Below are positions 51,259-61,929 of a DNA stretch of 64,000 nt, one piece after another. Made by a program: the position numbers and the translations under genes. The stretch is taken from assembly GCA_019671005.1 (NCBI GenBank), contig CM033745.1, positions 40,159,834-40,223,833 on the forward strand. The letters run 5' to 3'. Below the pieces are notes generated by a model. That model saw only the letters and a program-made list of their open reading frames with translations. It was not told where the DNA came from and searched no databases. Source of the stretch: Hibiscus mutabilis (Eukaryota; Streptophyta; Magnoliopsida; Malvales; Malvaceae). Every line of letters starts with the position of its first letter. Within the stretch, counting starts at the first letter, position 1.

Positions 51259-52024
51259 ATGGCGCAATCCATAGACAAGTCTCCTTACTTCAACGGTGCT
51301 AACTACTCCTATTGGAAGAGTAGGATGATATCCTTCATGAAGGCCAAAGACATACCGTCTTTGGGATATCCTTCTTGATGGTTTGTTCATTCCACAGAAT
51401 AGCAAGGTGGAATGGAATACGAAAGATCGCAAGAAGATGGAGCTAAATGCAAAGGCCTTGCACATTCTCTTTTGTGCACTTCGTTCGGAAGAATACTCTA
51501 AAGTTACTTCTTGTGAAAATGCCAAGAAAGTGTGGGACAAACTTGAAGTCACATATGAAGGTACAAATGAGGTGAAGGAAACAAAGATTAGACTTCTCAA
51601 CCTTAACTATGAGAACTTCAAGATGGACCCGAAAGAAGACATCAAAGCTATGTTCGATCAGTTCTCCATAATAGTCAACGAGCTCAAAAGAAAGACATTG
51701 AAAAATGGATTAATGAGGGGACTAAATTATTTGGGACTAACACCATTGGATCCAAAGCAATTTGGTTACCAAAAATTACTTGATTGTCTTTTGTAGGTGT
51801 GTTTGAGCCATTGATAACCAAAGTTGAAATTTTAGAAGCTCATGACACACAAAGGAGGAAGGACACTTGAAGAAGGAAGGCTTAACATCCTACCTTGGTT
51901 CAAGTGGTAAAATTTAATTTCATGCAATTGCTTGATCATGTGTTTTACATGTCTAATTTTGATGATGATCTAAGCATGTTTGTATGACTCCATGTTATTC
52001 CTAAATTCATATAGTTAGGGGGAG
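51259..52024 (+). pseudogene. SIRE-1 gag fragment and collapsed internal region
   Basis: ATG at 51259: MAQSIDKSPYFNGANYSYWK, a gag start of the UBN2 type. A frameshift near 51365 leads to the frame 51383-51796: ELNAKALHILFCALRSEEYSKV, ENAKKVWDKLEVTYEGTNEVKE, KMDPKEDIKAMFDQFSIIVNELK. It breaks at about 51720, then jumps to a KQFGYQKLLDCLL end resembling the pre-protease joint (compare IWVPKNK at 55053-55075 in SIRE-2). Protease, integrase and polymerase are absent. A polypurine tract AGTTAGGGGGAG lies at 52012-52024. So the internal part is only about 0.85 kb. Confidence 0.75.
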
Positions 52025-53381
52025 TGTCTATTGGATGAGTTACTTGTTTTTGGCCTTGTATGCTTAATCTATGTTTTTTGCCTTAAACTTGTAATGTTTG
52101 GTTGAATTTTATAAAACTAAATTTGATTTTGATATAACAATGATTTTCAAGGACTTATTTGTAAAATTGAATAAATTTTTAAGTCAAAAACTAAAACCCC
52201 AAATATTTGAACTAAAATTGTTTCTAAGTCAAAAACTAAAACCCCAAATATTTTCTAAGTTTTTTTTGTACTCAAATAGTTGATTTTGGTCCAGGAGTAT
52301 CGATACACCCTTAGCCGTATCGATACAATTTTCGGCTACTAGAAAACATTTTATACAAAATAGCTATTGGTTAGTGATACGTGTATAGTCGTATCGGTAC
52401 GACATTCATACCTTAGAACCAAATATGCTTTGAGTATCAGTACGACTATATTCATACCGATACGAGGTGTTTAGATTTGAAAAATCCTTGCATTTAATGA
52501 TATAGCTGTTACCTTGTCAGTTTTATTGGGATCATAAATTTAAAAATTAGTTATATCATACCGATAGGCCCTTAGGCGCACCAATACAATTTTTCAAGGA
52601 CTTTTTCCTCAGATTCTAATGAGCAAAACTGGTACCGATAATGTATGGACAGTACTGGTATGCCATTGTAAAATAAGCTTTCCATACTGATACATCCTCC
52701 CGCGTATCGATACATCCCTTTTGTACAACGACTCTTTCTTCTTTTGGCATGTACCGATACGACAACTTGTGTACTGATACTGAGGGTTGGTATACATCAT
52801 TTATCACGGGAAAATGGTCTCCAATGGCTATATTGATGATCTCAACTACTCAAACACTTAGAAATCAATGAAGGGGTATTTAAACAAGTCTCCAAAGCTA
52901 CAACAAAAACTATTGAACAAGTGAACAAGTCTTAAAGCATTCAAGTACAAATCCAACCATCTTTGAGCTCTTAGAGTCAAATCTTTGTAACCCACTTGAG
53001 TGGTCTTTATTATAATCATTTTATTCAAGTTTTGGGTTGTGAATGAACTTGTAAATTGGGCAAACAAACTACCTTTGAGAGTATTTTCAGTTTGTATTCA
53101 TTTTCCTGTAAAAGAGAGAGTTTGGTCAAAGCTTTGGGTAGAAAGCATTGATTGTGTAAAGGGTTGCCTCCTTAGCTTAGAAAAGTGGAAGAAATTCTTA
53201 GTAATTTTTTTTTGAAAATCCTTAATGAGAACCTAAGGTAGTGGATGTAGACCTTGTTAGAAGATTGAACCACTATAAATCCCTCGTGTCTCATTTTTAT
53301 CTTTCCATTTGCTTTCCCACATTTTTTAAATTGCCAATTCACCCCATCTTGGCCAAATCTCTTTGATTGATCATCCTAACA
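52025..53381 (+). repeat. LTR-b, shared between SIRE-1 (as 3' LTR) and SIRE-2 (as 5' LTR)
   Basis: TGTCTATTGG to ATCCTAACA, 1357 bp. A polypurine tract precedes it and a tRNA-iMet primer site, TGGTATTAGAGC (53384-53395), follows it. It therefore ends one internal region and opens the next. It contains two copies of AAGTCAAAAACTAAAACCCC at about 52182-52240 and a palindrome cluster (52295-52780). Confidence 0.78.
52295..52780 (+). repeat. GTATCGATAC palindrome cluster in LTR-b
   Basis: GAGTATCGATACAC 52295-52308, CCGTATCGATACAA 52315-52328, GTATCGGTACG 52391-52401, CATACCGATACG near 52453, GGTACCGATAATG near 52631, GCGTATCGATACAT near 52702, GTACCGATACG 52751-52761, GTACTGATAC 52771-52780, with several one- or two-base variants between. 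Confidence 0.9.
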
Positions 53382-53449
53382 ATTGGTATTAGAGCCTAGA
53401 TAATTTGAAGGATTAACTTCCCCTTGAGATGATCCAAAGGTGATTCAAT

Positions 53450-54540
53450 CAAGTCAAAGTCAAGCCATACCTCCATTTTCGGCAACAACCTCTATGAGTC
53501 TCAATCTATCACCAAACCGCCTTATTTCAATAGGGATAACTATCACTATTGGAAGAATCGTATGAGGCTCTTCATCAAATCCAACGACTACCTCCTATGG
53601 GATATAGTAGAAGATGGACCAACCATACCGATGAAGAGAGAAGGTGACCGGTTAATTCCCAAGTCCAAGCTAGAGATGATTGGTGAAGATTGGAGGAGAT
53701 TACAAGTGAACGATAAATCTATGCACATGCTCTTTTGTGCGTTTGAACCGGATGAGTACACCAAGATGTCTTCTTGCACAAGTGAAAAGGAGATATGAGA
53801 CAAGCACGAGACTACCTATGAAGGCACAAACGATGTAAAAGTGACCAAGATTGGACTCATCAACTTGAGCTACAAAATTTCAAGATGGAACCAGATGGGA
53901 ACATCACCAAGATGTTCGACTGCTTCTCCATCATAGTCAACGTACTTAAAGGATTTAGAGAAGTCATATCAGAAGACAAACTAGTTTGGAAGCTCATCTA
54001 CTCTTTTCTCGAGTCATGGGATGGAAAGAGAACTGCCATCATCGAGGCCAAAGACCTCAAGACCTTCAAGCTCGATGCTCTCATGGGGTCTCTCTTAACC
54101 CATGTAATTATGAATAAAGGAAGAGAAGATGAGAAGAAGAGTGAAGAGAAGATGATGGAAAAAAATAGGTGGAAAAGAAAAAAAGTGGGAATTGCTCTCA
54201 AGGCTTCGCAAGAGGAGAGGGATTCGAGTGAAGAATAAGAGGAAGATTGGCCATGCTAGCCAAAAGGTTCACTCGGTTCATGAAATCCAACCGGGGAAGA
54301 AAGTTTCATAGAAGAAGGGATTTCAAGAACAAGAACAAAGATGAAGAAAAGGATCAAATAATTTGCTATGAGTGTAAGAAGCCGGGGCACATTTTGAGAA
54401 GAATAAGAAGCTCAAGGCACATGTTGCTACTTAGAGTGATGAGGAATCATCTGATGAAGAGAAGCAAGAAGTTGTCAATCTTTGTCTCATGGCACTTAAA
54501 AAGGATCCTAAGGTAACCTCTAACTCATCTAATTTTGATT
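53450..54540 (+). pseudogene. SIRE-2 gag (broken)
   Basis: Frame containing PPYFNRDNYHYWKNRMRLFIKS, then DYLLWDIVEDGPTIP, VNDKSMHMLFCAFEPDEYTKM up to a TGA near 53796 (WDKLE expected). After a shift: EPDGNITKMFDCFSIIVNVLK, KLVWKLIYSFLESWDGKRTAI, DALMGSLLTHVIM, then a Lys/Glu-rich stretch, stop near 54236. The zinc knuckle starts CYECKKPGHI (about 54364-54393), but its last Cys is lost by a small deletion. This is a SIRE-like copia gag with no usable start codon. Confidence 0.82.
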
Positions 54541-55090
54541 TTACATTTGATAAGCTTCAATAAGCTTATGATGAGTTAAAGAGGTATATGATGAGTTGGT
54601 AGAGAAATACAAGGAATCGATTTTGAAAAACAATAAAACAATTTTCGATTTGAAAAATCAAAACGATTCTTTATCTAAAACCAACTCAGAACTTGATAAG
54701 AAGGTTCTTGATTTATAACAAAAGAAAAATGATTTTGAAAAGAAAAATCAAGATTTGAACAACCTTTTCCCCAAAGTTCATGATGATTACCAAAGAGAAG
54801 TTGGTGATCTCAAAGCTTCTTAAATAGAGTTGGGAAAACTAGTTATGAAAAAGGACAATCTTCAAAACTCAACTATGTAAAGAGAAACTTTGGTGGCTAT
54901 AAACAAAGAGGCTTCCAAAGGCCCTCTAGGGGTAAGAGGATTATGAGTGTTTGGGTTCCTAAGGAACTAATCACTTATAATAATACTAGTGATGTTGCTT
55001 CTTGAATTCCCAAGGGAACCAAGATTTTGAAAGCTAATACTCATGGACCCAAAATGATTTGGGTACCAAAAAACAAGACTTAATCTTTGT
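54541..55090 (+). pseudogene. SIRE-2 gag tail to protease joint
   Basis: Lys/Asn-rich coiled sequence in broken frame (LKNQNDSLSKTNSELDKKV near 54650-54705), then IWVPKELITYNNTSDVAS near 54945-55000 and MIWVPKNKT near 55050-55080, as usual in SIRE elements before the protease. Several stops. Confidence 0.7.
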
Positions 55091-55813
55091 TTGCAGGGAG
55101 AGCATTGCTACAAGGCCAAAGCTACATGTGCAAATTCATGGTACCTTGATAGTGGATGCTCAAGACACATGACCGGTGACAAGATTCGATTCTTGGAGCT
55201 AAAACCAAATAGCGGAGTAATGAATTTCAGTGACAACTCCAAATGCCACATTGAAGTAATTGGTTCTATTGGTAATCACTCTTCAATCCTTATTGACGAT
55301 GTTTTATATGTCAATGGTCTAAAACATAATCTTTTGAGTATAAGCCAACTTTATGGTAAAGGTGTCTATGTGTTTTTTGATTTAAATGGTTGCAAAATTA
55401 TCAACATTGAAACTAACGAAATTGTGCTCATTGGTCATCGCATAGGAAACATTTACATGGTGCATTTAGATGACATTCATATTTCAAATGCATGTTTTGT
55501 TGCTAGTGATGAGCATGATTCATGGTTACAACATAGAAAATTAGGGCATGCAAGCATTAGTGTTTTAGAAAAATTGATTTCAAATGATCTTGTAAGAGGT
55601 TTGCCAAAAATAAAGTTTTCTTATGATAAAATTTGTGATACTTGTGCAAAAGGCAAACACAAAAGAGTTTCTTTTAAACCTATTAATGATGTTTCTACAA
55701 GTAGAGTTTTACAATTGATCCATATGGATCTTTTTGACCCTATAAGAACGATGAGTTTGGGTGGAAAATTATATGCATTTGTCTTTGTAGATGACTACTC
55801 TAGATTTACTTGA
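55091..55813 (+). pseudogene. SIRE-2 protease, GAG-pre-integrase and integrase start
   Basis: A 240-codon open stretch. Protease: SWYLDSGCSRHMTGDK near 55136-55183 with the catalytic DSG, then DDVLYVNGLKHNLLSISQL. HHCC zinc region: WLQHRKLGHAS (WLWHRRLGHAS is usual) with CDTCAKGKHKRVSF near 55635-55676. Integrase begins IHMDLFDPIRT (first Asp) and VFVDDYSRFT, then a TGA at 55811 where Trp is expected (TGG to TGA). It is the best preserved part of this element. Confidence 0.88.
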
Positions 55814-56682
55814 GTTCTATTCTTAAGTACCAAGCATGAGGCCTAGAAAAATCCATCACAATTTCAAAAATAACTCTTAATGATGTTGGTCACTCTATTT
55901 CTCACATTAGAAGTGATCATGGAACCAAATTTCAAAATCTAGGTTTTGAGGATTTTTGTAACTCAAATGGTATAAGCCATAATTTTTCACTCCTCGCACT
56001 CCTCAACAAAATGGGGTTGTTGAGAGGAAAAATTGATCTTTAGAAGAAATGTCTAGAACCATGCTTTGTGAAAATAATTTGCCTAAGTATTTTTGGGCGG
56101 AAGCCACAAATACTTCTTGCTATATTTTTAATCGTGTGATGATTAAGCCTATTTTAAAGAAAACACCTTATGAGCTTCTTAAAAACAAAAAGCCTAACAT
56201 TAGCTATTTTCAGCATTTTGGATGTAAATGTTTTGTTTTAAATAATGGAAAAGACAGTTCAGGCAAATTTGATGCTAAAAGTGATGAAGCTATTTTTCTT
56301 GGTTATTCTTTAAACACTAAAGCCTACCGAGTATTTAACAAGAGACTTTAGTAGTAGAAGAGTATATACATGTGATTTTAGATGATAACCTCCTTCCGAG
56401 GAAGAATTCTTGTGATGATGATGATGTAGGAATTTTTTATGCCAATGATGGTGGAGAACAATCATCAAAGGTAGATGAAGTTCAATAAAGAAGAAGCACA
56501 AGATCCACCTCTAGAAGCCTTGAGGGATATGACTCTAGAGGAAAAGGAGGTGACCTACCCAAGGGAGTTCAACTATATCAAAGGTGGTGAAATTTTGGTG
56601 GTCCATCCAAAGGGGTAACCACCAGATATTCTCTTAGAAATACATGTAATTTTGTTACATTTATCTCATGCATAGAGCCTAA
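55814..56682 (+). pseudogene. SIRE-2 integrase, cut by the Athila element
   Basis: In changing frames: HEAxKNPSQFQK, ITLNDVGHSISHIRSDHGTKF (second Asp near 55912), NGVVERKN region shifted near 56010-56035, then SRTMLCENNLPKYFWAEA (56049-56102), FQHFGCKCFVLNNGKD and KSDEAIFLGYS. After a stop at 56349 comes the acidic linker, then GVTTRYSLRNTCNFVTFISCIEPN near 56610-56682, which normally leads into reverse transcriptase. It ends at 56682 where the Athila LTR begins. The polymerase, if present, lies outside the window. Confidence 0.8.
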
Positions 56683-58153
56683 TGTTACCTCCTCAAAGTA
56701 CTATTTTTATGCCTATTTTACAATGCCTTTGCTTGCTTTTGAGTACATTTAGTTGTTAAATTCATGCATTTACATAAAGAGTTATGATTTTTGTCTATGT
56801 CAGTGTGAATGGTTGTTTTCTTGGCAATATTGCATGCTTGGCATAGCATTGGGCAGAGTAGAGCAGAGCAAGGCAGCGCAGGAAGGAATGCCAGAGAGAA
56901 TGCCGAGATGTTGTTGGCACAGATGGACCAAATAATGCCAAAGCTCCGGTTGGCAGAGAAGAGGAATTTGATGCCCAGCCAAGTAACTGTTGAACTTGAA
57001 AAAATAAGACGAGATCAGGTTGGGAGAAAATAACAATTGGATCAAACTTTGAAAAAATAGCAGAAAAATAGTGCCAAGCTTGGTTGGCAAAATAGTGATG
57101 GCAGATGACGTTAGCTATAACACCCTGAAATCCAGCTTAGTCGAAAATGGGTTCCAGTGATCTGAAACCCTACATCAGAAAGGTCTAAATATTGTATTGA
57201 CTTGTACCGCAAGATCAATTAGATCGATATTGGAATCCAATTGAATCAAATTATTGATTATGGACCTTATTAAAATTATTGAAAATAATTTAGTGACTAA
57301 ATTATAGAAATTGAAAGTTTGAGGGGAGGTACAAGTATAGAGAATTGAGAGTTGAGGGTGTTAGTCCCTCCTCAATTATAATCCCACATACATGGGTGAT
57401 CAGGAAGCAATTCCTTCAAATGAAGGAAAGCATTGTCATTACAAAGCAAATAAAAGAAAAGGGTGACAGCTAATCCAGGCTTACCTGAGAAAGACCTAAG
57501 CTAACACCTCTCCTTCATCATCTTCTTCCAAGCAAGAACATCCATTGTTGAGGTTGGAGAAGCTTGAGTTTTATTTGATTTATCGATATCGAATCATTTT
57601 ACCGATCGGGTAAGCTATAATCCCAAAACAATCATTAAATCCATGGATAAATCAAGCTTAATCTTAAGCTAGGTTTTTGGTCATCCATGGAATTTGAAAG
57701 CCACTAGCTATTTTAAGCTTTGATATTGATTTTGATATCGTTACATTAATTTTGATATCATATTATCAATTATAACAATTTCCCTATTGTTTACCTAGCT
57801 CAAGAAGTGGAGAAAGATCATCCACCATCACCGAAAAAAGCTAGGAACAAGGGAATTACTATCCAAGAGCCGTAGGAGCATCGAATTATTGAGGTGAGTG
57901 TAGTCGGAGTCTCAGGGCTAGACTAGGTGCCTTTCCCGATTTCATTATCATTGATTATAGCATGGCTAACATTATTGTCAAGGAATACTGCATTGAACCA
58001 CTTAGTGGATTCCATTGGTAATTTAAGGTAAGTTATTGCATTGAATATCGACCATTGGTATTGCTATAGTCATCGCTACTTAGCATCATTATCGATTTTG
58101 CCATTGTTATTGCCATTGAAACATAGGAGCATTGAACATGGACCATAGAACAT

Positions 58154-58400
58154 TGTCATTGCTATTGCTATAGCTATTTGTCAGCGAGTATTAATATCGA
58201 CATAGCTATTGTTATCGAAACATTGTAAGTGAAACACCGGTCATTGCTATTGCCATTGAAATTATTGGACATTGTCATTGCTATTGCTATAGCTATTATC
58301 ACCGAGTATTAATATTGTCATAGTTATTGTTATCGAAACATTGTAAATGAAACAATGGTCATTGCTATTGCCATTGAAATCATTGGACATTGTCATTGCC
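58154..58400 (+). repeat. About two copies of a 117 bp tandem unit (LTR-C)
   Basis: The unit runs ACATTGTCATTGCTATTGC, TATAGCTATT, GTATTAATAT, GTTATCGAAACATTGTAA, then TTGCTATTGCCATTGAAAT. Copies start near 58154 and 58269, with the start of a third near 58385. ATTGC/CATTG words dominate. Confidence 0.8.
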
Positions 58401-59299
58401 ATTGGTACTGCTATTGAATATTGATATTGATTCATTGCTTATTAATAAGAACATTGAATATTGCTAGTGTTACCGAACACCGATCATTGATATTGTCACC
58501 AGACCTTGGATTCAAAAGGACTTTGGATATAATTAGCATGCCATAGAATTCATGAGCTTAGTGTACGGGTGGACTACAGTCCTTGGGCTACCTCCTATAT
58601 TGATTTGGAGAGGCGGAGGGATGTATTGTGTTATTGGTCATATTGGCAAGGTGGAGGGACTAGACCACTCATTTAATTGGTGAGGCGTAGGAATTCACGT
58701 ATCCACTACTCTAAATTGATCCAAGGGTCATTATTGTAATATGAAATTGTTGCCATTGAATATGATCATTGCATTGTTTACATTGATCCATTGCATTGTT
58801 ATTGTTATGATATGATTTGAAATGCATACCATTTTCGTTGTTAATGTTATTGGACTACCTCACTAGGCAAAGTATTCCTAATGCATTTCATTACATACAT
58901 TTTAGGCTAAGGAATTCACCATTGAAGATCAGAGAATCGACGTTGTTAACAAGTCACTATAAGCCTCAAGTAATGTGTTTTGCCTTTATGAACTCCTAGG
59001 ATGGTGGCAAAGTAGTTGAACTAGTCACTTATGACTCTTGTGATATATGTGTATTATGCTTGCTTTGTAATAGTGCTTAAAGCCCTAATTGACCTTTTTG
59101 CATTGTCTAAAATTGGCTAAGAATGCATATTTGGCAACAAAAGGTAAAAACCTAGTAAACGGATTCAAATGGCTCTAAAATTTGGTATGCTAGTACATTA
59201 TAGTGATTGAATATTGCTAGTAAAATTTCATTGCATTTGGACAACGTTCAACATGTTAAAATGGCTAAAAACCAGATAAAATATGCCATTACAGTGTAG

Positions 59300-59655
59300 G
59301 GTGTACTGATAGGGGTTCACCTGTTTCGGTATGGTTGTGTATATTTAGCTAGTCAAAGCACAGGTCAACCCAAGCGTATTGATACGGCTTCAAGGAATTT
59401 TGGTACGGAGTTGGGAAGTGAGGTTTAGGGAATAAATTGTATCGGTACAGCCTTAGAGTGTACAGGTATTGGTCAACATCGGCCAACTAGTATAGATACA
59501 AGATTAGCTGTATCGAAACAGGTTCTTTAAACAAAGTCAAGGTTGTTCAACCCATACCGATATGGGCTTAGCTGTATCGATACAACGTTTAATGGTTTCA
59601 ATTGGGATTCTTATACATATGGAATCGTATTGGTACAACATCAAGATGTTTTGAT
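59300..59655 (+). repeat. Degenerate GTATCGATAC-type cluster in LTR-C
   Basis: GCGTATTGATACGG near 59367, TGTATCGGTACAG near 59438, AGTATAGATACAAG near 59490, TGTATCGAAACAG near 59508, CATACCGATATGGG near 59553, TGTATCGATACAAC near 59573, CGTATTGGTACAAC near 59626, TTTTGATACGG near 59648. Confidence 0.85.
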
Positions 59656-61221
59656 ACGGTGGTAGTTAATTCTGTTAAAAAACATAAATTATAGTTCTAC
59701 ACTATTTACATAATGGTGGTCACCGAATAATGTCATGCTTAATTGGAAGGGTAAATGATATCAGATTGACATGAAAATTTGCAAGTTCATGTTGCTGTAT
59801 TGAATTCCATTGTTGCATAGTCAATTACATGAAAGGACCCCTAAATTTGTAAAATTATAGATTAGTCCTTGAAACTTGTATTAGTTAAGAATTGGTCCTA
59901 AGTAATGAATCTTTCTTTTATGTTGAATAATTGGACTAATGCTTATGTTGGGTAATGATTAAGAAGCATAACATTGATTAAGATTTGACCATTAATTAAA
60001 ATTTTATCGCACTAATCACCGTATTGTTCACGGTAGCACTCTCCGACCCGGTTCCCGACTAAGCCAGAAAGGGGGTGTTACATCAGCCCTAACCTGATTA
60101 GCTCATATTTAAACTTTGGATAAGAAGATCACTTCCCTTATCCCTAGAGCATTCAGGAGTCAAAATCAAAAGCTTATCCTAGTTCTTCCTTGCACGCCTA
60201 TTTATAGAACGATCAAGCAAGCAATTTAGAGATTTTTTGGGGGAGATCGTGAGATCCATCGACGACCAGCTGCACCAAGGAAGCATGGTTCGACCAGCTT
60301 GACCGAGAGCCTGGATCTTGAAGGGCTGCACCGAGAGACCTTTTTTTGCCCATTCTATTTGTTTAGTTGTTTTTATTTTCTTTTAAATGATGATGTGTTT
60401 GCAAAACGTTGAAGGTTTTTTGGTTGATACCCTCACCATGAACTAATTTAATAGTTGGTGGGGGATGCTTGCGTTGAATGATGCTTTTATATTTAGTTTT
60501 TAATAATAAAAATGCTTCGGCATTGTTTTCCCTATCTGGCATGTTCTACAATGTTTTATCAAAATTCTGCCAAGCGAGAGTTGGCATTGTTGGCTTACTG
60601 AACCCTAATATCTTAACAGACTTAGGAGGCAACGATCTGCTGCTGGATACTAAGGCAACATGCTTCAAAAGAAGATATTCAAGTAGATTAGCTTACTTCT
60701 GAAGTGAATCTAACCCTTAGGAGTATAGGTTTAGACTTAATCAAATTGATTTATGAAAAAACATCACTATAGGGATATAGGGTTTTTTACATGGTTAATT
60801 TAGGGCATTAACCATCGAGAGAGGTGATGCTAATTTTGAATCTGCTCGTTAAACGATGCCAAGGCATTACATTATTAAAGGCTGGCATGGCATGAATAGC
60901 GTGAAAATCAGGCATCCCTTGCCAACGCTCATCATTCATTTTAAACACTCTCCTTGCCAACATTGTTTTATTTTTATTGCTTTTCTTTTAAACTGTTTTC
61001 AAAACCAACTTCAAATCAACAACACTTTTCCTTATACAAGTAAACAAGCAAGGCAATCAAACTCTTGGCCAATCCTTGTCAGATTGATAACTAGCTTACT
61101 GTTGTATTACTTACCGACTGTGCATGCTTGCATGCAAAAGACTAAATCTTGGCATTGTTTTATACATTTCCAATACATTTCTACCCCTTTTGCCAAGCAC
61201 TCTTACAGTCGAACAACTTTT

Positions 61222-61239
61222 TGGCACCATTGTTGGGGA
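61222..61239 (+). promoter_or_regulatory. Decayed tRNA-Asp primer-binding site of the Athila-like element
   Basis: TGGCACCATTGTTGGGGA; the consensus is TGGCGCCGTTGCCGGGGA. The four differences are all transitions, two of them CG to CA. It sits six bases after the LTR end. Confidence 0.8.
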
Positions 61240-61319
61240 TTGCCGGAGTTTATTATTTTTAGATTTTTACTTGTCTTCTATTTATTTTTGCTTTTTATTT
61301 TTCTTTGTTTTGACCATTG

Positions 61320-61929
61320 TATGACCATAAACCGCCCTGTGGTGGAAGATTGGCTATACGATCCTGAAATTGAAAGAACCTTGTGAAGGTTAAAGAAAAA
61401 GATTTGAGAGATGGATCAACAAGGCAATGGAGGAAATGGTCTGTTAAACAATGAGGAAAATCCACCCAATAACAATTGGATACAACCAGCTCCTGCTGCC
61501 CCAGCTGTTAATGTGGAGGAAGAAAGACCTATTAGAGAACACTCGGGACCAAACATTGACAATTTGATGCCAAGACTAATTTGTCCCGAGGTAAATACAT
61601 CGAATTTTGAACTTAAACCGGTAATGATACAAACGTTTTTTAATGTAGGACAATTTGATGGAGCACCTACTAGAGATCCGAGGCAACACTTGAACTAATT
61701 CATGGAAGTTTTCCAGCTATTTCAATAGCCTAGAGTATCAGAGGACATAGTGAAACTAAAGTTGTTTACATTTTCCTTGAGATATAGAGAAAAAACGTGG
61801 CTAAGTTCTTTACCACTTGGTTCTGTCACCTCATGGGGAGATCTATGCTATAAATTTTTGCTACGATCCCAACCATCTAAACTCATTGCCAAGCTGAGGG
61901 GTAAGATCATCACATTTAAGCATGCTGAC
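61320..61929 (+). pseudogene. Athila/Tat-type gypsy gag, N-terminal part (cut by LARD-3)
   Basis: Frame 61411-61698 starts MDQQGNGGNGLLNNEE, then NFELKPVMIQTFFNVGQFDGAPTRDP. A stop follows at 61696. The core continues VSEDIVKLKLFTFSLRYREKTWLSSLPLGSVTSWGDLCYKF near 61737-61860, the classic Retrotrans_gag pattern (LRLFPFSLRDKAKAWLNSLP.GSI.TW..L). It ends LRGKIITFKHAD at 61925, where LARD-3 begins. A few stops (61696, 61726) disable it. Confidence 0.85.

Larger units (their letters stand above)
57116..60082 (+). mobile_element. Solo LTR-C, chromovirus-type, nested in the Athila LTR
   Basis: TATAACACCCTGAAATCC to GGGGGTGTTACA, with TTAGC (57111-57115) and TCAGC (60083-60087) as a 5 bp duplication with one change. 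Its ends match LTR-A and inverted LTR-D. It contains a 117 bp tandem repeat (58154-58400), a GGACT-AC-AGTCC hairpin (58571-58582) and a palindrome cluster (about 59300-59655). No coding sequence. Confidence 0.8.
56683..61215 (+). repeat. Athila-like gypsy 5' LTR, split by solo LTR-C
   Basis: TGTTACCTCCTCAAAGTACT (56683) to CAGTCGAACA (61215). About 1.57 kb remain without LTR-C. The start resembles the LARD LTR start (TGTTAAGTGTTCAAAAGTACT) and the rest shows scattered similarity, which suggests LARDs derive from this group. The sequence is full of TGCC/GGCA words. The reading frame 60856-61386 runs across the LTR end and is not a gene. Confidence 0.78.

Noticed and set aside
60856..61386. 176-codon open frame in the Athila LTR
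   Set aside because: It crosses the LTR end and the primer-binding site; composition is AT-driven and matches no family I know.
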